64,000 bases of DNA, taken from NCBI GenBank assembly GCA_965263455.1, contig CBDHHN010000004.1:1488001-1552000 (forward strand), given 5' to 3'. A program made the translations under genes and the position numbers. Source of the DNA: CADEDH01 sp965263455. Its GTDB lineage: Bacteria; Actinomycetota; Acidimicrobiia; Acidimicrobiales; SZUA-35. The number at the start of each line of letters is the position of its first letter. The first letter of the stretch is position 1. Below the pieces are notes generated by a model. It did not search any database. It was not told where the DNA came from and saw only the letters and a list, made by a program, of their open reading frames with translations. Below, one piece after another: positions 25,194 through 32,664 of this stretch.

Positions 25194-25343
25194 CCACCTT
25201 CCCGTCGGCGGCCGACGACCCCACAGCTACGAACCCCCACCCTTGCGCGCCATCAACAACCGATTGACCACCTTCCCGTCGGCGGCCGACGACCCCACAG
25301 GCTTGCGCGCCATCAACAACCGATTGACCACCTTCCCGTCGGC
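25127..25343. repeat. tandem repeat shared by the protease and gatB 3' ends
   Basis: Two identical 74-bp units (25127-25200, 25201-25274), a 60-bp unit lacking 14 bp (25275-25334), then the first 9 bp of a unit (25335-25343). Each unit begins with CCCGTCGGC, which also bounds the array on the gatB side, so expansion between 9-bp direct repeats is likely. On the minus strand a unit encodes KVVNRLLMARK and, in the full units, GGGS plus a stop. Confidence 0.92.
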
Positions 25344-26768
25344 TTTCATGATCTGGCCGACGAAAACGCCCTGGAGCTTGTTCTCGCCGTCGCAGAACCG
25401 CTGCCACTCGTCGGGGTGGTCGGCGATGATCCCGTCGAGGAGCGACTCCAGCTCGGAGCTGTCCATGGCCTCGAAGCCCTTCTCGGCCGCGATATCGGCC
25501 GGTGGGCGTCCGGTCTCGACCATGTCGGCCAGGACCTGCTTGGCCTGGGTGGCCGACAGCGCCCCATCGGCCTCGAGCCTGACCAGCTCGGCGAAGTGGC
25601 CGGGATCGAGGTTCTCGGCCCCGTCGACGGCCAGGTTGTTGACCACGTGGGTGAAGACCCGGTCGGCGTCGGCCCCGGCCTCCACCGCGGTCACCGCCAG
25701 GCCATCGAGGCCGCGATCGACGGCCAGTTGGGCCGCCTCGGGCGAGGCCCCGGCGGCGGCCAGGGCGGCCCGACGTTGCTGGGGCAGGGCCGGGAGCGAA
25801 GCCCGCAGCTCCTCGATCCATTCGGGCGACGGGTCGATGGGCACGAGGTCGGGATCGGGGAAGTACCGGTAGTCCTCGGCCTCCTCCTTTGACCGGCCGG
25901 GGTGGGTGCGGCCGCCTTCCTCGTCCCAGTGACGGGTCTCCTGCTGAGGCCGCTCGCCCTTCTCGTACAGGGCCAGGTGACGTTTCGCCTCGTGGGCGAT
26001 GGCCCGCCCCAGCGAACGCAGCGAGTTCACGTTCTTGACCTCGCACCGGGTCCGCAACTCGGTGGAGCCCGCCGGTCGGATCGACACGTTGGCGTCGACC
26101 CGGAGCGAGCCCTCCTCCATCTTGCCGTCGGTGGCCCCGATGGCCACGAGGATGGCGCGCAGCTCCTCCACGTACTCCTTGGCCTGCTCGGGGCCGCGGA
26201 TGTCGGGATGGGACACGATCTCGATCAGGGGGACGCCGGCCCGGTTGTAGTCGACCAGCGAGTAGCCGGCGTCGTGGATCCGGCCCGAGGTGCCGATGTG
26301 GGTCGACTTGCCGGTGTCCTCCTCCATGTGGGCCCGCTCGATGCGCACCGTGGAGCCCGAGGGGAGGGCCAGGTGGCCGTCCACGTTCAGCGGCTCCTCG
26401 TACTGGCTGATCTGGTAGTCCTTGGGCATGTCCGGGTAGAAGTAGTTCTTCCGGGCGAAGATGCAACGCTGGACGGTGCAGTTCAGGGCCAGGCCGATCT
26501 TGGCCGACAGTTCGACCGCCTTGCCGTTGACCACCGGCAGGGTGCCGGGCAGACCCAGGCACACCGGGTGGACATTGGTGTTGGGCTCGCCCCCAAAGTG
26601 ATTGGGGGCGGGGGAGAACATCTTGGTCTCGGTCGCCAGTTCGGCGTGGACCTCGAGGCCGACCACGATCTCCCAGTCCGGGGGCAGCACCTGGCCGTCG
26701 GCGTCGTGGTGGGACAGGCCGACGGTGGCGGGGTCGTAGTCGTCGATGGTGGGGTCGGTGGCGGTCAT
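25227..26768 (-). CDS. gatB: Asp/Glu-tRNA amidotransferase subunit B
   Basis: 513 aa. GatB of the GatCAB complex, which converts Glu-tRNA(Gln) and Asp-tRNA(Asn) to Gln- and Asn-tRNA. EIVVGLEVHAEL, TKMFSP, CLGLPGTLPVVN, KNYFYPDMPKDYQISQYEEP and RIERAHMEEDTGK are family hallmarks; the YqeY-like tail domain occupies the last 150 residues. The C-terminus is odd: ADGKVVNRLLMARK occurs twice because a 60-bp repeat unit lacks its stop codon and reading continues into the next unit, adding about 20 residues. gatB overlaps gatA by 4 nt. Confidence 0.97.
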   Translation of the reverse strand: MTATDPTIDDYDPATVGLSHHDADGQVLPPDWEIVVGLEVHAELATETKMFSPAPNHFGGEPNTNVHPVCLGLPGTLPVVNGKAVELSAKIGLALNCTVQRCIFARKNYFYPDMPKDYQISQYEEPLNVDGHLALPSGSTVRIERAHMEEDTGKSTHIGTSGRIHDAGYSLVDYNRAGVPLIEIVSHPDIRGPEQAKEYVEELRAILVAIGATDGKMEEGSLRVDANVSIRPAGSTELRTRCEVKNVNSLRSLGRAIAHEAKRHLALYEKGERPQQETRHWDEEGGRTHPGRSKEEAEDYRYFPDPDLVPIDPSPEWIEELRASLPALPQQRRAALAAAGASPEAAQLAVDRGLDGLAVTAVEAGADADRVFTHVVNNLAVDGAENLDPGHFAELVRLEADGALSATQAKQVLADMVETGRPPADIAAEKGFEAMDSSELESLLDGIIADHPDEWQRFCDGENKLQGVFVGQIMKADGKVVNRLLMARKPVGSSAADGKVVNRLLMARKGGGS

Positions 26769-28240
26769 GCGTTCGCTCCCGGTCGGGGGGCCGCCTCCTC
26801 CAGGGCCCGGGCCGCCCGGAACAGGTCGATCTCGGCCCCGAGGGGAGCCAGGATCTGCATGCCGATGGGCAGTCCGGCGTCGTCGGTTCCGAACGGTACC
26901 GAGATCGCCGGTTGGCCGGTGAGGTTGGACGGGATGGTGCAGACGTCGTTCAGGTACATCGTCATCGGGTCGGACTTGGCCCCGATGGGGAAGGCCACGC
27001 AGGGCGAGGTGGGCGACAGCAGCAGGTCGAAGTTCTCGTAGACCTGCTCGAACTCGCGGATCATGACGGTCCGGACCCGCTGGGCCCGGCCGTAGAAGGC
27101 GTCCCAGTAGCCGGCCGACAGGGCGTAGGTGCCGAGCATGATGCGCCGCTTGACCTCCTCACCGAAGCCGGCGGTGCGGGAGGCCGCCATCATGGCCTTG
27201 GTGTTGACGCCGTCCCGCCGGAGCCCGTAGCGGACCCCGTCGTAGCGGGCCAGGTTCGAGGAGGCCTCGGCCGGCGCGATCATGTAGTAGGCCGACAGAC
27301 CGGCCACGGTCGAGGGCACCGAGACCGACTCGACCTTGGCTCCGGCGGCGGCCAGGGCATCGGCGGCGGCCGTGGTCCGGGCCAGGACCTGGGGTTCGAA
27401 GCCTTCCAGGCTGCTCTCGCCCGACAGTTCGCTGATGACGCCGACCCGCAGTCCGTCGATCCCGTCCTCCAGGTGATCGAGCACGGCGGGGAAGGGCTCG
27501 TGGACCGAGGTCGAGTCGGCGCCGTCGTGGCCGCCGATGACCGACAGGGCCAGGGCGGCGTCGGTCACCGTGTGGGAGAAGGGGCCGATCTGGTCGAGAG
27601 AGCTGGCGAAGGCGATCAGGCCGTAGCGGCTGACCCGGCCGTAGGTGGGCTTGACCCCGACGACACCGCACAGGGCGGCGGGCTGACGGATGGAGCCACC
27701 GGTGTCGGAGCCCAGGGCCAGGGGGGCGAACCCGGCGGCGACCGCGGCCGACGACCCTCCGGACGACCCGCCGGGGACGCGGCTCGGATCGTGGGGGTTG
27801 CGGGTGGGTCCGAAAGCCGAGTTCTCGGTCGAGGAGCCCATGGCGAACTCGTCGAGGTTGGTCTTGCCGATGACCACGGCACCAGCAGCCCGGAGTCGCT
27901 CGACCACGGTGGCGTCGTAGGGGGGCGCCCAGTCCTCCAGGATGCGGGACGAGCAGGTGGTGGCGACGCCCCGGGTGCACAGGTTGTCCTTGAGGGCCAC
28001 CGGGACCCCGGCCAGGGGCCCGGGGTCCTCACCCGCTGCCACCCGGGCGTCGACGGCCCGGGCGGTGGCCAGACCCTCCTCGTCGAGGAGGGTGTTGAAG
28101 ACGTGGAGTTCGCCGTCGTGGGCCAGCGCCCGGTCGCGGTGGGCCCGGAAGATCTCCTCGGCCGACCGGTCGCCCGACCGGACGGCGGCGGCGATGCCGG
28201 CCGCGGTGTCGGGGGCGTCGGGGATCAGCGGGTTGCTCAC
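26765..28240 (-). CDS. gatA: Asp/Glu-tRNA amidotransferase subunit A
   Basis: 491 aa amidase-signature enzyme that releases ammonia from glutamine or asparagine for GatB. The Ser-cisSer-Lys triad is visible: Lys in GVPVALKDNLCTRG, the cis-Ser and nucleophile Ser in VPGGSSGGSSAAVAAG and GSDTGGSIRQPAALCG. Middle gene of gatCAB; both junctions are 4-nt stop/start overlaps, which suits production of subunits in equal amounts. Confidence 0.97.
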   Translation of the reverse strand: MSNPLIPDAPDTAAGIAAAVRSGDRSAEEIFRAHRDRALAHDGELHVFNTLLDEEGLATARAVDARVAAGEDPGPLAGVPVALKDNLCTRGVATTCSSRILEDWAPPYDATVVERLRAAGAVVIGKTNLDEFAMGSSTENSAFGPTRNPHDPSRVPGGSSGGSSAAVAAGFAPLALGSDTGGSIRQPAALCGVVGVKPTYGRVSRYGLIAFASSLDQIGPFSHTVTDAALALSVIGGHDGADSTSVHEPFPAVLDHLEDGIDGLRVGVISELSGESSLEGFEPQVLARTTAAADALAAAGAKVESVSVPSTVAGLSAYYMIAPAEASSNLARYDGVRYGLRRDGVNTKAMMAASRTAGFGEEVKRRIMLGTYALSAGYWDAFYGRAQRVRTVMIREFEQVYENFDLLLSPTSPCVAFPIGAKSDPMTMYLNDVCTIPSNLTGQPAISVPFGTDDAGLPIGMQILAPLGAEIDLFRAARALEEAAPRPGANA

Positions 28241-28557
28241 GGCTCCTCCCCCAGGGCCGGCGGTACCCGGAACCGGCCGTGCTCGGCCTCCGGTGCGGCG
28301 TCGAGGGTCTCGTCCCGTTGCTCGGGGGTCAGCGCCGACGGCTCGTCGCCCCGGAACACGTTGACCAGCGGGTAGGGATGGAACGTGGGCGGAACGTCGG
28401 CGATGTCGAAGGCGGCCAACTCCCTCGCCCGCTCCAGGACCGCGCCCAGCTGCCCGGTGAAGCGGTCGAGGTCGTCGTCGGTCAGTTCGAGCAGAGCCAA
28501 CTCGGCCACTTTGGCCACGTCGTCCCGCTCCAGCGGTGCTGTTTCGTCCGATTCCAC
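28237..28557 (-). CDS. gatC: Asp/Glu-tRNA amidotransferase subunit C
   Basis: 106 aa from the GTG at 28557. GatC is a small belt that holds GatA and GatB together; VAKVAELALLELTDDDLDRF, DVPPTFHPYPLVNVFRGDEP and the C-terminal FRVPPAL are characteristic. A GTG three codons upstream (28566) overlaps a TAGAGT hexamer, which would be the -10 element, so 28557 is preferred. First gene of gatCAB. Confidence 0.94.
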   Translation of the reverse strand: MESDETAPLERDDVAKVAELALLELTDDDLDRFTGQLGAVLERARELAAFDIADVPPTFHPYPLVNVFRGDEPSALTPEQRDETLDAAPEAEHGRFRVPPALGEEP

Positions 28558-28564
28558 CCGTTGC

Positions 28565-28570
28565 ACTCTA
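28565..28570 (-). promoter_or_regulatory. -10 element TAGAGT of gatCAB
   Basis: TAGAGT on the minus strand ends 7 nt before the GTG at 28557. The alternative GTG at 28566 falls partly within it. Confidence 0.5.
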
Positions 28571-28629
28571 CGGGCCCGGGGCGGGGCCCGGCCCCGAGAA
28601 TCGGCCGGGTTCGGGGCCGACCGGTGGGC

Positions 28630-28812
28630 TCAGTTCCCGGCTTGGACCAGGCTCGAGCCACTGCGGTCGAGCAGGCCGACCACGCTGGTGCCGAAGACCT
28701 CGACGGCCCCCAGGGCGACCAGCGTCAGCAGAGCCACGAGCAGGGCGTACTCGACCAACCCCGCCCCCCGCTCCGCACGGGACGCGTTCGCTTGACCCTC
28801 GCCGTCCGTCAC
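28630..28812 (-). CDS. Flp-type (type IVb) pilin-like small protein
   Basis: 60 aa from a GTG at 28812, preceded by AGAGAGG. Residues 1-15 are polar; then RGAGLVEYALLVALLTLVALGAV matches the Flp prepilin signature (Gly cleavage site followed by a Glu-Tyr pair and one long hydrophobic helix), with a polar C-terminus. Flp pilins are assembled by Tad secretion systems, but no tad gene lies in this window. It is 23 nt after a ferredoxin gene, possibly cotranscribed. It could be a pseudopilin fragment or a genuine orphan. Confidence 0.75.
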   Translation of the reverse strand: MTDGEGQANASRAERGAGLVEYALLVALLTLVALGAVEVFGTSVVGLLDRSGSSLVQAGN

Positions 28813-28835
28813 CCTCTCTGCATCGGCGTCGACGG

Positions 28836-29168
28836 TCAGTTGCTGTAGGGGTCGTTGGTCTCGGGCTCGGCCCACCACTCGTCGGGAGCCGGCGTCCAGT
28901 CGGGATCGGGGTGGATGCAGTCGACCGGGCAGGGGTCGATGCACTTGTCGCAGCCCGAGCACAGCTCGGGGATGATGATCACGTCGATGTCGTGGTTGAA
29001 GATGGCCCCGAACTGCCGGGGGCAGGCCCGGAAACAGGCATCGCAGTTGATGCAGATGTCCATGTCGATCTTCAGGGGAGCGTTCTTCCACAGAGGGTTC
29101 CGCTCCCGGGTGGCCAGCCGAAGGGCCCGGCCGGTCAGCTTGGGCTCGGTCTGGTCGCCATCGGCCAT
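28836..29168 (-). CDS. ferredoxin-like protein with two [4Fe-4S] motifs
   Basis: 110 aa. Two CxxCxxCxxxCP clusters: CINCDACFRACP and CSGCDKCIDPCP, spaced as in 2[4Fe-4S] ferredoxins. A basic N-terminal 30 residues and an acidic, Trp-rich C-terminal tail (WTPAPDEWWAEPETNDP) flank them. It should shuttle low-potential electrons; its partner is unknown. The ATG at 29168 lies 9 nt after a TACCGT box. Divergent from the SCP2 gene. Confidence 0.93.
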   Translation of the reverse strand: MADGDQTEPKLTGRALRLATRERNPLWKNAPLKIDMDICINCDACFRACPRQFGAIFNHDIDVIIIPELCSGCDKCIDPCPVDCIHPDPDWTPAPDEWWAEPETNDPYSN

Positions 29169-29177
29169 GACTCCCAG

Positions 29178-29183
29178 ACGGTA
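29178..29183 (-). promoter_or_regulatory. -10 element TACCGT of the ferredoxin gene
   Basis: TACCGT on the minus strand ends 9 nt before the ATG at 29168. Confidence 0.45.
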
Positions 29184-29248
29184 GTGCAGGCCGGGCCGGT
29201 GGTCCCAGCCGGTGCCTTCCGGTGCCACCCCCCGGGCGGCGGCCCCAG

Positions 29249-29254
29249 TACGGT
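29249..29254 (+). promoter_or_regulatory. -10 element TACGGT of the SCP2 gene
   Basis: TACGGT ends 7 nt before the GTG at 29262. A second in-frame GTG at 29253 would overlap it, so 29262 is preferred. Confidence 0.5.
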
Positions 29255-29261
29255 GATCGGC

Positions 29262-29687
29262 GTGACCGCCTACCCGTTCCTGTCCGACCAGTGGATCGAG
29301 GCCGCCCGGGACCTCCGGGCCCGGCATGCCGACGACGTGCCGGCGGCGCCGGTGCCGGTGAAGCTCAACGTGGTGGTCACCGACATCCCCCATCGGGACG
29401 GCAACCTCGACGGCCATATCGACACCACCGACGGGCAGGCCATCATCGAGGAAGGGCATCTCGACGAGGCCGACCTGACCCTCACCGTCGACTACCAGGT
29501 GGCCCGGGCCGCCTTCGTCGACCGTGACCAACAGGTGGTGATGCAGGCCTTCCTCCAGGGCCGGATCCTGGTCGACGGTGACGCCAGCCAGCTCATGGCC
29601 TTCCAGGCGAGCCAGGTCCGGGCCCAGGACGAGGCCGCGGCGGTGGCCGTCTACGAGGAGATGCTGGCCTTCACCGCCGACGACTGA
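29262..29687 (+). CDS. SCP2 sterol-binding-domain protein
   Basis: 141 aa, a single SCP2-like fold: KLNVVVTDIPHRDGNLDGHI, EADLTLTVDYQVARAAFVD and the terminal QAFLQGRILVDGDASQLMAFQ helix. Such stand-alone proteins bind lipids or acyl chains in a hydrophobic pocket; the ligand is unknown. The GTG at 29262 is set by an upstream TACGGT box; the much longer open frame is a shadow. Convergent with the PASTA gene, with a 12-bp tandem repeat between. Confidence 0.88.
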   Translation: MTAYPFLSDQWIEAARDLRARHADDVPAAPVPVKLNVVVTDIPHRDGNLDGHIDTTDGQAIIEEGHLDEADLTLTVDYQVARAAFVDRDQQVVMQAFLQGRILVDGDASQLMAFQASQVRAQDEAAAVAVYEEMLAFTADD

Positions 29688-29712
29688 GGCCCGTCGACCT
29701 CGTCCAGCCCCC

Positions 29713-29760
29713 GTCTCAGCCCCTGTCTCAGCCCTTGTCTCAGCCCTCGTCTCAGCCCTC
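29713..29760. repeat. 12-bp tandem repeat covering the PASTA gene stop
   Basis: Four consecutive 12-bp units of the form GTCTCAGCCCNN (29713, 29725, 29737, 29749); a degenerate fifth precedes them. On the minus strand the unit reads GACGAGGGCTGA, and the TGA of the innermost unit (29752-29754) is the stop codon of the PASTA gene. The other units repeat the stop downstream in frame. Confidence 0.9.
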
Positions 29761-32664
29761 GTCGGACTCGGCCGCCCCCGGTGCCGATTCCGGCTCCGGT
29801 TCCGGGTCGGCGGCCGACGTGGTGATGACGACCTCGGTCCCCGGGGCGTGTGAGGTCCCGACCGCGGGGTCGGTGGCGACGACCGGTTGGTTCGGCGGCC
29901 CGTCGGTGTCGGTGACGGAGAACCCGGCGGCGGCCAGGGCATCGGCCGCCTCGGCCGGGCTCAGACCGATCACGTCGGGCACCTCGATGGGGGACGCCCC
30001 CTTGGACACGACCAGGACCAGGGCGTCGCCGCCGGAGACGAGGGCTCCCGTTGGCGGGGTGGTGTCGATGATGAAGCCTTCGTCGTAGATGCGGGAGAAG
30101 CCTTCCTCGCGGGTGACCACCATGCCCAGGTCGTCGGCCTGGGCCAGCGCGGCGTCGAGGGTCAGGCCCACGAACGACGGCATGGGCACCGCCGACGGGC
30201 CGGAGCTGATGACCAGATCGACCCCGGTGCCGGTCTCGACCCGGTCGGCGGCGTCGGCCCCCTCGACCCGGGCGGCCAGGACCCGGCCCGGCTCGACCTC
30301 GTCGTCGCTGCGCTCGGTCACCGCCCCCAGGCGCAGCTCGGCCCGATCCAATACGGCCTCGGCCTCGTCGACGGTGAGCCCCACCACCCGGGGCACGCTC
30401 CGTAGCTCGGGACCGAGGGAGACCTCGACGACCAGGGTGCTCCCGGGCGCCAGGCTCTCCCCGGCCGCCGGGAACTGGCGGGTGACGGTGCCGGGCGAGG
30501 TCCCGTCCTGGCGTTCCTCCACCACCTCGAGGACCCAGTCGTTCACGTCGGCCTCGGCCTCCACTTCGGGCAGGGTCAGCCCGAGGTAGCTGCCGACGGC
30601 GGTGGTGGGTTCCTCGGGCGCCGCCCCCAGGGCCTCGGTCTCACCACCGGATCGGCCGAGAACGGCCAGGGCCGCCCCCAGGGCCAGAACCGCCAGCAGG
30701 GCGGCCGCGGCCGGCACGGCCCATCGCCGGGCCAGGTCGGCCGGGCCGGAGGCCGGGGCGGAAGTGGATGTGGAGGTGGATGTGGATGGGGACGTCGAGG
30801 GGGGAGGGGGTTGGTGGGCCGGTGGGGAGCCGTAGGCGTAGTCCTCGTCGAGCGGCGCCTCGTTCACGGCCCCGTTGCGGAGATCGACGGTGGCCGGGGT
30901 ACCGGCCTGACTCATGGTGCCGAAGGGTGAGGCCGGCTGCCGGGGGGTGGGGCCGGCCGGTGGCTCCGGCGGGGTCGGGTGGGTACGGGCGTGGCGATCG
31001 ACCTCGGCCTCGGCCCGAAGGTCGAGGGTGCCCAGCTCACGGGCGGTCACCGGATCGAGGGTGTCGGGGTCGATCGCCACCTCCCGCCCGATCTTCAGCA
31101 CGTCGAAGCCGTCACCGACCGGGAACTCGTCCGCCTCGGCCGCTCCGCTCGCCGCCGCCAGTTCGGCCGGGCTCGGGGCGACGACGTTGCCGTAGCGGCC
31201 CCGGCTCTCGTTCCGGACGTCGGGGTGGGCGTCGGCGTCGGCCGGTGCGTCGACCGGCGGCAGGTCGAACCTGGTGATCGGCGCCCGCCGTCGGCCGTGA
31301 TCGATCGGGTACCCGGCCCGGTCCCACTCGTCGCCCCCGGCACGGCGATCGCCGCCCGCGCCGTGGGCGTCGTCGTACCGGTCGTCGTGGGCCGTGTCGT
31401 AGGCAGCGTCGTACGCATCGTCGTAGGCAGCGTCGTGCGCATCGTCGTCCCAGTCGTCGTACCGGTCGTCGTAGGCGTGGTGGACGGACCGGTCGTACCG
31501 CTGGCCGGAACGGCTCTCGTGGGAACTCTCGAAGGAGCCTTCGGGGTAACCCTCGGAGCCATAGCCGTAGGAGTTCCCGAACGTGCCGTCATGGTCGACG
31601 GTCCGGCCGGGACCAACGCCGAGCTCGGTATCCCGATCGAACCCGGAAGGGAGATCGGAGTGGAGATCGGAAGGGAGATCGGAGTGGAGGTCGGAGTGGA
31701 AGTCGAGGTGCCGGTCGGGGCCGGCGCTCGGGTGGCCGGCGGACTCGACGTCGGCCCTGCGTGGTGCCGGGTCGTCCAGGAAACCGATCGGCTCGCCCAC
31801 CCCTGAGCGATCGATTCGGCGCCCCGGCCCGACCGGGGTGGGGCTCGGGCGGGTGAGGGGTCGAGCCGCCACCTCCCCGCCGGGGGGTGCGGCCAGGTTC
31901 CGGGCCGACTGCCGACGGAGATCGACCACCGGCTGCGATCGCCGGTCGTCGACGGCGGCCGCCCGGGGGGACCGTCCCGCCATCGGTGCGAACCCGTGGT
32001 CGCCCTCGGGCCCGGGCTCGGGGTCCGGTTCGGGCTCCAGCCCGGAATCGTCCTCGTGGCTCGGGTCGAGCCCTAGGTCGGCATACGGATCGGGGCCGAG
32101 ATCGACGGCCGGGTCGAGCGGCGAGCCGGAGCCGCCAGCGGCGTCCCGACCCATCGTCGCCCCATCCTCCGACGAGACGCGGGCCGGAGCCGCACCGGTC
32201 CGGTACCACGAGTCGGAGGGCGCGTCGTCGACGTGGTCGTCGGCATCGGCCTGATCAGCGTCGGCGTCGGCCCGATCGGAGGTGCGAGAGCCGGCAGGTG
32301 GGCGGTCGAGATCGGGGCCGGTTCCTCCGGCGGCCCGGCGGGGGCGCACCCGGTGGCCGGCCGGTGCGAAGGGGTCGGGGACACCCCGGGCCCGGTCGCG
32401 CTCGGGGACAGGGCGGGATGGGTCGCCATCGCCCGGCGGCTCGGCCTCGAGGTCGATGAAGTGGGTCACGGGATGCGAACGATGACCGTTGCCGCCCACG
32501 CTGGAGACCACCGGCTCCTCGGCCCCGAGACCGGGCTCGCCTTCGAGACCGGATCCGGCCTCGAAAGCGGGCTCGACCTCGATGCCGTCCCCGTCGAGGG
32601 CGGGCGCGAGCCGGTCCGAAGGGTCGGCGTGCCGGGCCGACGGCACCGACCCCGACGTCGAAGT
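29752..32664 (-). CDS. PASTA receptor part, downstream of an apparent frameshift
   Basis: About 970 aa, in the frame one base shifted from the pseudokinase ORF upstream. It comprises a linker of roughly 640 residues (32660-30730) rich in Asp, Glu, Pro, His and Tyr, with DDAYDAAYD-like repeats near 31440-31360; one membrane helix at about 30728-30655; then four PASTA domains to the stop (GSYLGLTLPEVEAEADVNDW, VPRVVGLTVDEAEAVLDRAE, MPSFVGLTLDAALAQADDLG and EVPDVIGLSPAEAADALAAA). PASTA domains bind peptidoglycan or beta-lactams outside the cell. The open frame runs up to 32793, but residues there are Arg/Pro-rich, so real coding probably joins near 32667. It is the receptor half of a PknB-like protein. 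Confidence 0.82.
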   Translation of the reverse strand, partial: TSTSGSVPSARHADPSDRLAPALDGDGIEVEPAFEAGSGLEGEPGLGAEEPVVSSVGGNGHRSHPVTHFIDLEAEPPGDGDPSRPVPERDRARGVPDPFAPAGHRVRPRRAAGGTGPDLDRPPAGSRTSDRADADADQADADDHVDDAPSDSWYRTGAAPARVSSEDGATMGRDAAGGSGSPLDPAVDLGPDPYADLGLDPSHEDDSGLEPEPDPEPGPEGDHGFAPMAGRSPRAAAVDDRRSQPVVDLRRQSARNLAAPPGGEVAARPLTRPSPTPVGPGRRIDRSGVGEPIGFLDDPAPRRADVESAGHPSAGPDRHLDFHSDLHSDLPSDLHSDLPSGFDRDTELGVGPGRTVDHDGTFGNSYGYGSEGYPEGSFESSHESRSGQRYDRSVHHAYDDRYDDWDDDAHDAAYDDAYDAAYDTAHDDRYDDAHGAGGDRRAGGDEWDRAGYPIDHGRRRAPITRFDLPPVDAPADADAHPDVRNESRGRYGNVVAPSPAELAAASGAAEADEFPVGDGFDVLKIGREVAIDPDTLDPVTARELGTLDLRAEAEVDRHARTHPTPPEPPAGPTPRQPASPFGTMSQAGTPATVDLRNGAVNEAPLDEDYAYGSPPAHQPPPPSTSPSTSTSTSTSAPASGPADLARRWAVPAAAALLAVLALGAALAVLGRSGGETEALGAAPEEPTTAVGSYLGLTLPEVEAEADVNDWVLEVVEERQDGTSPGTVTRQFPAAGESLAPGSTLVVEVSLGPELRSVPRVVGLTVDEAEAVLDRAELRLGAVTERSDDEVEPGRVLAARVEGADAADRVETGTGVDLVISSGPSAVPMPSFVGLTLDAALAQADDLGMVVTREEGFSRIYDEGFIIDTTPPTGALVSGGDALVLVVSKGASPIEVPDVIGLSPAEAADALAAAGFSVTDTDGPPNQPVVATDPAVGTSHAPGTEVVITTSAADPEPEPESAPGAAESDEG

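Noticed and set aside
25127..25343. CRISPR-like array
   Set aside because: Units are directly adjacent with no unique spacers and are fragments of the gatB coding end.
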